Source: Pelomonas lactea (GTDB lineage: Bacteria; Pseudomonadota; Gammaproteobacteria; Burkholderiales; Burkholderiaceae_C). From it: a DNA stretch of 64,000 nt. Position 1 is the stretch's first letter, and each line of letters begins with the position of its first letter. The notes under the pieces were generated by a model. That model was given only the letters and a program-made list of their open reading frames with translations. It had not been told where the DNA came from and ran no database searches. Positions 55,366 through 63,400 of the stretch are shown here, in pieces. Both the position numbers and the translations under genes were made by a program. The stretch is taken from positions 620,001 to 684,000 of the forward strand of contig NZ_JBIGHX010000002.1 of the NCBI RefSeq assembly GCF_043555885.1, in the 5' to 3' direction.

Positions 55366-55755
55366 TCAGAACGGGAAGTTGATCTCCACGCCGTTGCCGG
55401 CGGGGTCTTGCAGGAAGAACTGGTGCTGGCGCGTGACGTCCGAGCGCACCTCGTGGAAGGTCACGCCCAACGCCGCGAGGTGGGCGGCCATCGCGCGGTG
55501 GTCGGTGCCGGTGAAGGCTGTGTGGTCGTAGGTGGTCGGGTGCGCCGGGTCCACGGGGCCGCGCACCGGCTCGTGAGGGCGCTGCGTGGACAGGTGCAGC
55601 ACCGGGTGGCCACCCGCGTACAGCCAGTAGCCCTCGCTGTCGAAGGCGGGGCGCGGGCCGACCGTCAGGCCCAGCGCGTCACGGTAGAAGTCGCGCAGCG
55701 TCGCCAGCAGGTCGGCAGGGGCGCGCAGGTTGAGGTGGTTCAGGCCCGTGATCAT
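55366..55755 (-). CDS. VOC-family protein (glyoxalase-like)
   Basis: A 129-residue protein of the vicinal-oxygen-chelate fold with one module pair: TGLNHLNLRAPADLLATL, FYRDALGLTVG, TTYDHTAF and DPAGNGVEINFPF, so His, His and Glu metal positions are plausible. It overlaps the meaB stop as ATGA and precedes pccB by 16 bases. It resembles glyoxalase/dioxygenase-type VOC proteins more than the epimerase at 49529. Function unknown. Confidence 0.75.
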   Translation of the reverse strand: MITGLNHLNLRAPADLLATLRDFYRDALGLTVGPRPAFDSEGYWLYAGGHPVLHLSTQRPHEPVRGPVDPAHPTTYDHTAFTGTDHRAMAAHLAALGVTFHEVRSDVTRQHQFFLQDPAGNGVEINFPF

Positions 55756-56714
55756 GGGGATGTCCGGAAGGCGGCCAGCAACTGGCGGGCCGCGGTGGAG
55801 GGAGGCGTGCGGCCGTCGCGCACCGCAACGGTCGCGGCATCGAGCTGGGCCTGCACGGCCGGGTGGGCCGTGAAGGCCTGGCGCAGCCCGGCCTGGATGC
55901 GCTCCCACATCCACGCCAGCGACTGCTCGCGCCGCCGGGCGGCCCAGGCGCCGCTGGCCTCGCGCTCGGCGCGCAAGGCCGTCAGCGCGGCCCACACCGG
56001 CGCAATGCCGTCGGCCTTCAGCGCGCTGACCTTGAGCACGCGCTGCGTCGCATGCGCATGCGTGGGCAGCAGCCGCAGCGCCGACGTGATCTGCGCCTGC
56101 GCGCGCGTGGCGGCCTGGTCGTCCAGGTCGGCCTTGTTGATGACGACGAGGTCCGCCAACTCCATGACGCCCTTCTTGATGGCCTGCAGGTCGTCGCCCG
56201 CGTTCGGCAGCTGCAGCAGCAGGTAGAGGTCGGTCATGCCGGCCACGGCCGTCTCGCTCTGGCCCACGCCGACCGTCTCGACGATGACGACGTCGTAGCC
56301 TGCCGCCTCGCACAGCAGCAAAGCCTCGCGCGTCTTCTCGGCCACGCCGCCCAGCGTGCCGCTGCTGGGGCTGGGGCGGATGAAGGCGCGGGTGTCCATG
56401 GACAGCTTTTCCATGCGCGTCTTGTCGCCCAGGATGGCGCCGCCGGACAGGCTGCTGGACGGGTCCACCGCCAGCACGGCCACACGGTGGCCCTGCTCGA
56501 TGAGGAAGACGCCCAGCGCCTCGATGAAGGTGCTCTTGCCCACGCCCGGCACGCCGGAGATGCCCAGCCGCAGCGCGCGGCCGGTGGCGGGCATCAGCGT
56601 GGTCAGCAGCGCGTCGGCCTGCTCGCGGTGGTCGGCCCGGGTGGACTCGACCAGCGTGATGGCCTTGGCCAGCGCGCGCCGGTCGCCGGCTTGCAGCGGC
56701 TCGGCCAGGTTCAC
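55752..56714 (-). CDS. meaB: methylmalonyl-CoA mutase-associated GTPase MeaB
   Basis: A 320-residue G3E GTPase chaperone that protects and loads B12 into methylmalonyl-CoA mutase. The P-loop is GISGVPGVGKSTF, followed by AVDPSSSLSGGAILGDKTRM, VETVGVGQSE and NKADLDDQ. It overlaps both neighbours as ATGA. Confidence 0.95.
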   Translation of the reverse strand: MNLAEPLQAGDRRALAKAITLVESTRADHREQADALLTTLMPATGRALRLGISGVPGVGKSTFIEALGVFLIEQGHRVAVLAVDPSSSLSGGAILGDKTRMEKLSMDTRAFIRPSPSSGTLGGVAEKTREALLLCEAAGYDVVIVETVGVGQSETAVAGMTDLYLLLQLPNAGDDLQAIKKGVMELADLVVINKADLDDQAATRAQAQITSALRLLPTHAHATQRVLKVSALKADGIAPVWAALTALRAEREASGAWAARRREQSLAWMWERIQAGLRQAFTAHPAVQAQLDAATVAVRDGRTPPSTAARQLLAAFRTSP

Positions 56715-57139
56715 GCGGCGGCCTCCCAGCGGTATTCGATGTCGAAGGCCTGTTCCTCGACGACGCGGAAGCCGTGGCGTAGGTAGAAGCCATTCGCGCG
56801 GCTGTCGCGCAGCGCGGCCAGCGTGATGGGCAGGCCGCGGGACTTGACCCGGTTCAGCACCCAGGCGCCGAGGCCCTGCCCCTGTGCCGCCGGCTTCAGG
56901 TAGAGGTGATGCAGGCGCAGTTCGCCGTCATGCGGCTCGACGGTGAAGTAGCCGACGCGTTCGCCGTCCACGACGAGGTGCTGCATCCACTCGGGCCGGA
57001 ACTGGCTCTTCAGCCGCGCCCGGGCGACGTCGGGGTTGAAGCGACCGAGCCGTTCCAGGCTCTCCCGCAGCGCCTCGATGCGCAGGGCCAGCATGGCCTC
57101 GAAGTCGGCGTCCACCACGGGCGCCAGCGTGGGCGTCAT
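56711..57139 (-). CDS. GNAT-family N-acetyltransferase
   Basis: A 142-residue acetyltransferase-fold protein with LRLHHLYLKPAAQGQGLGAWVL (acetyl-CoA loop, Q-G-Q-G-L-G) and NGFYLRHGFRVVEEQ near the end. It shares one base with the mutase stop (TGATG) and overlaps meaB as ATGA, so it is in the operon. Substrate unknown. Confidence 0.83.
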   Translation of the reverse strand: MTPTLAPVVDADFEAMLALRIEALRESLERLGRFNPDVARARLKSQFRPEWMQHLVVDGERVGYFTVEPHDGELRLHHLYLKPAAQGQGLGAWVLNRVKSRGLPITLAALRDSRANGFYLRHGFRVVEEQAFDIEYRWEAAA

Positions 57140-59334
57140 CAGGCGACCACTCCCGACGAAGCCGCGCGGATCTGCTCCAGCACATCCTTGGCACTGGCCG
57201 GGATGGGCGTGCCGGGGCCGTAGATGCCCTTGACGCCGGCCTGGTACAGGAAGTCGTAGTCCTGCGCAGGGATGACGCCGCCGACGAACACGATGATGTC
57301 GTCCGCGCCCTGCTTCTTCAGCTCCGCGATGATGGCCGGCACCAGCGTCTTGTGGCCCGCGGCCAGCGTCGAGATGCCTACAGCATGCACATCGTTCTCG
57401 ATGGCCTGGCGGGCGCATTCCTCGGGGGTCTGGAACAGCGGGCCGATGTCGACGTCGAAGCCCAGGTCGGCAAAGGCCGTGGCCACCACCTTGGCGCCGC
57501 GGTCATGGCCGTCCTGGCCCAGCTTGGCGATCATCACGCGTGGGCGGCGGCCTTGGGCTTCGCCGAAGGCGGCGATCTCGCCCTGCAGCTTGGCCCAGCC
57601 CTCGGCCGAATCGTAGGCCGCGGCGTAGACGCCGCTGACCTTGTGCGTGTCCGCGCGGTGGCGGCCGAAGACGGCCTCCAGCGCGTCGCTGACCTCGCCC
57701 ACGGTGGCCCGCAGCCGCATCGCCTCGATGGACAAGGCCAGCAGGTTGCCCTCGCCGTTCTCGGCGGCGCGGGTCAGCGCGCCGAGGGCCGCCTGCACGG
57801 CCTCGGTGTTGCGCGTGGCCTTGATCTGCTTCAGGCGCGCGATCTGCGCCTCGCGCACCTTGACGTTGTCCACGTCCAGGATGTCGATGGGGTCTTCCTT
57901 GGCCAGCTTGTACTTGTTGACACCGACGATGACGTCCGCGCCGGAGTCGATGCGTGCCTGCTTCTCGGCCGCGCTGGCCTCGATCTTCAGCTTGGCCCAG
58001 CCGGAGTCCACCGCCTTGATCATGCCGCCCTGGGCATTCACCTCTTCGATGATGGCCCAGCCCTGGTCGGCCATGTCCTGGGTCAGCTTCTCCATCATGT
58101 AGCTGCCGGCCCAGGGGTCGACGACGCTGGTGATGTGCGTCTCTTCCTGGATGATGAGCTGGGTGTTGCGCGCGATGCGGGCGCTGAACTCGGTGGGCAG
58201 CGCGATGGCCTCGTCCAGCGAGTTGGTGTGCAGGCTCTGCGTACCGCCGAACACGGCGGCCATGGCTTCGATGGTGGTGCGCACGACGTTGTTGTACGGA
58301 TCCTGCGCGGTCAGGCTCCAGCCCGAGGTCTGGCAGTGGGTGCGCAGCATCAGGCTCTTGGGGTTGGTGGCGCCGAAGCCCTTCATGATGCGGCACCACA
58401 GCAGCCGGGCCGCGCGCATCTTGGCGATCTCGAGATAGAAGTTCATCCCGATGGCCCAGAAGAAGGACAGCCGCGGTGCGAAGTCGTCGACGTTCAGTCC
58501 CTTGGCGATGGCCGTGCGCACGTACTCCTGCCCGTCGGCCAGCGTGAAAGCCAGCTCCAGCGCCTGCGTGGCGCCGGCCTCCTGCATGTGATAGCCGGAG
58601 ATGCTGATCGAGTTGAACTTCGGCATGGCCCGCGCCGTGTACTCGATGATGTCGCCGACGATGCGCATCGACGGCTCCGGCGGGTAGATGTAGGTGTTGC
58701 GGACCATGAACTCCTTGAGGATGTCGTTCTGGATGGTCCCGGCCAGCTGCTCCTGGCCCACGCCCTGCTCTTCCGCCGCGACGACGTAGCCGGCCAGCAC
58801 CGGCAGAACGGCGCCGTTCATCGTCATCGACACCGACACCTTGTCCAGCGGGATGCCGTCGAACAGGATCTTCATGTCCTCCACCGAGTCGATGGCCACG
58901 CCCGCCTTGCCGACGTCGCCCGTGACGCGCGGGTGGTCGCTGTCATAGCCGCGGTGGGTGGCCAGGTCGAAGGCCACCGACACGCCCTGGCCGCCGGCGG
59001 CGAGCGCCTTTCTATAGAAGGCATTGCTTTCCTCAGCGGTAGAGAAGCCGGCGTACTGGCGGATGGTCCACGGCCGGGCGGCGTACATCGTGGCCTGCGG
59101 GCCACGCAGGAAGGGTTCGAAGCCCGGCAGCGTGTCGGCGTGCGGCAGGTCGGCCGTGTCGGCGGCCGTGTACAGCGGCTTGACGACCAGGCCCTCGGGC
59201 GTGACCCAGTTCAGCGCGTTCAGGTCCCCGCCCGGCGCCGACTTCGCCGCGGCCTTGGCCCACTGCTCCAGCGTGGCGGTCTTGAACTCCGGGGCATCCC
59301 CCGGGCCTTCTGCGTTCTGGCTGGCGTCAGACAT
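57139..59334 (-). CDS. scpA: methylmalonyl-CoA mutase
   Basis: A 731-residue adenosylcobalamin enzyme that turns R-methylmalonyl-CoA into succinyl-CoA. It has the TIM-barrel substrate domain (PWTIRQYAGFSTAEESN, SGYHMQEAGA, TNSLDEAIALP) and a C-terminal B12 domain with AKLGQDGHDRGAKV (His ligand) and GGVIPAQDYDFL. ACAGGAGAG precedes the ATG. It is the first gene of the leftward propionate operon and is divergent from gntR. Confidence 0.97.
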   Translation of the reverse strand: MSDASQNAEGPGDAPEFKTATLEQWAKAAAKSAPGGDLNALNWVTPEGLVVKPLYTAADTADLPHADTLPGFEPFLRGPQATMYAARPWTIRQYAGFSTAEESNAFYRKALAAGGQGVSVAFDLATHRGYDSDHPRVTGDVGKAGVAIDSVEDMKILFDGIPLDKVSVSMTMNGAVLPVLAGYVVAAEEQGVGQEQLAGTIQNDILKEFMVRNTYIYPPEPSMRIVGDIIEYTARAMPKFNSISISGYHMQEAGATQALELAFTLADGQEYVRTAIAKGLNVDDFAPRLSFFWAIGMNFYLEIAKMRAARLLWCRIMKGFGATNPKSLMLRTHCQTSGWSLTAQDPYNNVVRTTIEAMAAVFGGTQSLHTNSLDEAIALPTEFSARIARNTQLIIQEETHITSVVDPWAGSYMMEKLTQDMADQGWAIIEEVNAQGGMIKAVDSGWAKLKIEASAAEKQARIDSGADVIVGVNKYKLAKEDPIDILDVDNVKVREAQIARLKQIKATRNTEAVQAALGALTRAAENGEGNLLALSIEAMRLRATVGEVSDALEAVFGRHRADTHKVSGVYAAAYDSAEGWAKLQGEIAAFGEAQGRRPRVMIAKLGQDGHDRGAKVVATAFADLGFDVDIGPLFQTPEECARQAIENDVHAVGISTLAAGHKTLVPAIIAELKKQGADDIIVFVGGVIPAQDYDFLYQAGVKGIYGPGTPIPASAKDVLEQIRAASSGVVA

Positions 59335-59377
59335 TCGAAACTCTCCTGTAACTCGGCGCGATCTTAGCCGACCCGTT

Positions 59378-59393
59378 ATTCATAATTATGAAT
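59378..59393. promoter_or_regulatory. perfect 16-bp palindrome, likely GntR operator
   Basis: ATTCATAATTATGAAT is a perfect inverted repeat in the AT-rich 94-base gap between the mutase and gntR genes, otherwise GC-rich. FadR-type GntR proteins bind such palindromes; here it would cover the minus-10 regions of both genes. Confidence 0.6.
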
Positions 59394-59403
59394 TCAGTTT
59401 CGC

Positions 59404-59409
59404 TACACT
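59404..59409 (+). promoter_or_regulatory. possible minus-10 of gntR
   Basis: TACACT lies 20 bases before the gntR ATG and just past the palindrome; no clear minus-35 is seen. Confidence 0.3.
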
Positions 59410-59428
59410 GGGCTGACACACACCACCC

Positions 59429-60082
59429 ATGACGCCCCCGCCCACCGCCCCCCTCGCCGCCCTGCCGCTGTATGAACAGGTGGCGGACCAGCTTCGCCAG
59501 CGCATCCTGGCACGCGAGCTGGAGCCGGGCGCCTGGGTGGACGAGCTCAAGCTCTGCGGCGAACTGGGCATCAGCCGCACGCCCATGCGCGAGGCGCTGA
59601 AGGTGCTGGCCGCCGAAGGCCTGGTGACGATGAAGCTGCGCCGCGGCGCCTACGTCACCGAGATGAGCGAGCGGGACGTACGGGAAGCCTATCAACTGCT
59701 GTCCCTTCTAGAAAGTGACGCCGCGGCGGAAGTCGCCGCGCGCGCCACCGACGCGGAGCTGGCCGAACTGGGCGAACTGCACCGGGCGCTGGAGGCGGCA
59801 CTGCCGGACCGGGACGCCTTTTTCGCCGCCAACGAGCGCTTTCACCTGCGCGTGCTGGAGATAGACGGCAACCGCTGGCGGCTGCAGATCGTCGGCGACC
59901 TGCGCCGGCTGATGAAGCTCAACCGCCACCACTCGCTGTTCCGGGAGGGCCGGCTGGCGGAATCGCTTGACGAGCACCGCGCCATCGTCAAGGCCTTGCT
60001 GTCGCGGGATGCGGTGGCCTGCCGCGCGCTCGTGACAGCGCACTTCTGCAACGGGCTGAGCGCCACGCAGACAGCTTCTTGA
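59429..60082 (+). CDS. GntR-family (FadR/FCD) transcriptional regulator
   Basis: A 217-residue regulator: an N-terminal winged helix (about 14-80; YEQVADQLRQRILARELEPG and GISRTPMREALKVLAAEG) and a C-terminal FCD all-helical effector domain (about 88-210) with metal-ligand-type His positions in ANERFHLRVLE, SLDEHRAIVKAL and VTAHFCNG. It is divergent from the methylmalonyl-CoA mutase operon with a palindrome between, so it is the likely regulator of the propionate genes; the inducer is unknown. Confidence 0.88.
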   Translation: MTPPPTAPLAALPLYEQVADQLRQRILARELEPGAWVDELKLCGELGISRTPMREALKVLAAEGLVTMKLRRGAYVTEMSERDVREAYQLLSLLESDAAAEVAARATDAELAELGELHRALEAALPDRDAFFAANERFHLRVLEIDGNRWRLQIVGDLRRLMKLNRHHSLFREGRLAESLDEHRAIVKALLSRDAVACRALVTAHFCNGLSATQTAS

Positions 60083-60441
60083 AAGGAATCGGTGCAGCCG
60101 TGAACTGCCACCGAAAGCCCGCCCTTATCGCCACGTGAAGCGCGTGGCCGCTGAATAGCATGCCAGTCAGTGGGTAAACCACCCAGGGTCCGTGCATGCG
60201 AGGAACGGCCGGGGTGAACGCGCGGGCGGGATTCGAGAACAAATTCCTCAAGTCACGCCCGCCAGACCCGATAACCGACTGAAGCTCTAAAAACCGCGAG
60301 TTACAAGTTGCCCCCTGCCCCGGGGGCGCTGGAGCTCGCACCCGAAAAGCCCCGGCGTCGAGGGGCGCAGATCCGATTCGACGCACGGCCGCTGCCTGCT
60401 CTCCAGCCAGCGGCCGACAGCACAACTGCAGGTGAGAAACC
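60083..60441 (+). other. 359-base intergenic region and leader of the giant gene
   Basis: No gene is seen here. It holds a weak hairpin after gntR (60130-60135 with 60143-60148, no T-run), the sigma-28-like promoter, and a predicted leader with an 8-bp stem GGCCGCTG/CAGCGGCC (60387-60394, 60408-60415) 26 bases before the ATG. No known riboswitch motif was recognised. Confidence 0.5.
60248..60274 (+). promoter_or_regulatory. candidate sigma-28 (FliA) promoter
   Basis: TCAAG (60248-60252), 14 bases, then CCCGATAA (60267-60274). This fits the flagellar sigma-28 pattern (TAAA/TCAAG, about 14-15 bases, GCCGATAA) except for the first base of the minus-10. It would start transcription near 60281, about 160 bases before the giant repeat gene. 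Confidence 0.5.
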
Positions 60442-63400
60442 ATGGCAACCGTCATCCCGTTCATTCCCGTTTCGCGTATTCCTGGCCTGACCACGACGAC
60501 GATCCGGGACTTCACGACCGAAGACTGGGCCGCCTTCAGCACCGACCAGTTGATTGCCCTGACCAGCACCCAGGCCGCTGCGATCACCTCCAGCGGCCTT
60601 TCTGCGTTGAGCAGCGACCAGATCCGGGCATTCCAGACGGAGGATCTGCGCTCGATCACGACCACGGCGCTGGCCGGGTTCCGGTCTGACCAGATCAATG
60701 CGTTCACCACCAACCAGGTGCAGGCCCTGACGACACAGCAGGTCGCATCGCTGTCCAGCAGCCAGGTTGTGGGCCTGACGACGGAAGGCATCGTCCAGCT
60801 CAGCTCGTCGCAGGTCGCGGCCATCGGCAGCAACGCGCTGAAGGCACTGGGCACCGACCAGGTCGCCGCCATCGAGTCCGGCGACATCAAGGTCATCACG
60901 ACGACGGCGCTGCGCGCGCTGACCAGCTCGCAGCTGGACGCACTGACCACGGACCAGCTGCAGGCGCTGACGTCCACCCAGCTGAACGCACTGACCTCCA
61001 GCCAGCTGCGTAGCCTCAACACCGATGACCTGAACGCGCTGACAACGGACCAGTTCTCCAAGCTCAGCACGGCGCAGATTGCCGCCCTGACGACAACGCA
61101 GATTGCCGCCATGGAGACGGCCGACCTGGCCGCGCTGACCAGCGCCCAGTGGGCCGCGCTGGGCTCCGCCCAGATCGCCGCACTGTCCACCGATTCGCTG
61201 CCCAGCATGGAAACGGCCGACCTGCGCGCCATCACCACCGCCGCGCTCGCCGGGTTCTCCAGTGACCAGCTGAAATCGCTCACGTCCGGCGAGGTTGCCG
61301 CGCTGACGACCACGCAGCTGGGCAAGCTGAGCACAACGCAGCTTCAGGGGCTGGAAACCGATGACATGGCGGCGCTGACGTCCGGCCAGATCGCCACTTT
61401 GAGCAGCGACCAGTTCAAGGCGCTGACGACCGACCAGATTGCCGCCATCGAATCCGGCGACATCAAGTCCATCACGACGGTGGCGCTGCGCGCGCTGTCG
61501 AGCGCGCAACTGGACGCGCTGACCAGCGACCAGCTGCAGGCGTTGTCGTCCACCCAGCTCAACGCGCTGACGACCACGCAACTGCGCGGCCTGAACACCG
61601 ATGACCTGAATGCGCTGACGACCGATCAGGTGTCCAAGCTGGGCACGGCGCAGATCGCCGCGTTGACGACAACGCAGATTGCCGCCATGGAGACGGCCGA
61701 CCTGGCCGCGATGACCAGCGCCCAGTGGGCCGCACTGGGCTCCGCCCAGATCGCCGCGCTGTCCACCGACTCCCTGCCCAGCATGGAGACGGCCGACCTG
61801 CGTGCCATCACCACCGCGGCGCTGGCCGGTTTCTCCAGCGATCAGATCAAGTCGCTGGTGTCCGGCGAAGTCGCCGCGCTGACCACCGTTCAGCTCGGCA
61901 AGCTGACGACCACCCAGTTGCAAGGCCTGGAGACGGACGACGTCGCCGCGCTGAACTCCAGCCAGATCGCCGCATTGAGCAGCGACCAGTTCAAGGCGCT
62001 GACGACCGACCAGATCGCCGCCATCGAGTCCGGCGACATCAAGGCCATCTCCACCGTGGCGCTGCGCGGGCTGACCAGCGCCCAGCTGGACGCGCTGACC
62101 AGCGACCAGCTGCAAGCGTTGTCGTCCACCCAGCTCAACGCACTGACGTCCACGCAGCTGCAAAGCCTGAAGACGGACGACCTGAATGCACTGACGACCG
62201 ACCAGTTCTCCAAGCTCAGCACGGCCCAGATCGCCGCGCTGACCACCGCGCAGATCGCCGGCATGGAAACCGCTGACCTGGCCGCGCTGTCCAGCGCCCA
62301 GTGGGCCGTGCTGAGTTCTGCCCAGGTGGCCGCGCTGACGACCGATGCGCTGCCCAGCATGGAGACGGCCGACCTGCGTGCCATCACCACCGCCGCGCTG
62401 GCTGGGCTCTCCAGCGACCAGATCAAGTCGCTGGTGTCCGGTGAAGTCGGCGCGCTGACGACCACCCAGCTGTCCAAGCTGTCGACTACCCAGCTGCAAG
62501 GCCTGGAGACGGACGACATGGCCGCGCTGTCGTCGACCCAGATCGGCGCGCTGTCGTCGGACCAGTTCAAGGCGCTGACGACCGACCAGATCGCCGCCAT
62601 CGAGTCCGGCGACATCAAGTCCATCACGACGGTCGCGCTGCGCGCGCTGTCCAGCGCCCAGCTGGATGCGCTGACCAGCGACCAGCTGCAGGCCCTGTCC
62701 TCGACCCAGCTCAATTCGCTGACGACCACGCAGCTGCAGAGCCTGAAGACGGACGATCTCAACGCGTTGACGACGGATCAGTTCTCCAAGCTCAGCACCG
62801 CCCAGGTCGCCGCGCTGACGACGGCCCAGATCGCCGGCATGGAAACCGCTGACCTGGCCGCGCTGACCAGCAGCCAGTGGGCCGCACTGGGCTCCGCGCA
62901 GATCGCCGCGCTGTCCACCGACGCGCTGCCCAGCATGGAGACGGCCGACCTGCGTGCCATCACCACCGCTGCGCTCGCCGGCTTCTCCAGCGACCAGATC
63001 AAGTCCCTGGTCTCGGCCGAGGTCGCCGCGCTGACGACCACGCAGCTGGCCAAGCTGTCGACCACCCAGCTGCAAGGCCTGGAGACGGACGACATGGCCG
63101 CGCTGTCGTCGGCGCACATCGCCGCGCTGAGCAGCGACCAGCTCAAGGCACTGACGACGGACCAGATCGCCGCCATCGAGTCCGGCGACATCAAGTCCAT
63201 CACCACCGTGGCGCTGCGCGCGCTGTCCAGCGCCCAGCTGGATGCGCTGACCAGCGACCAGCTGCAGGCCCTGTCCTCGACCCAGCTCAACGCGCTGACC
63301 TCCACCCAGCTGCAGAGCCTGGGCTCCGCCGACCTCAACGCGCTGACGACCGACCAGTTCGCCAAGCTCAGCACCGGCCAGGTGGCGCTGCTGACGACGG

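Noticed and set aside
60300..60441. Possible c-di-GMP riboswitch in the leader of the giant gene
   Set aside because: The hairpins do not show the conserved GEMM loop sequences.
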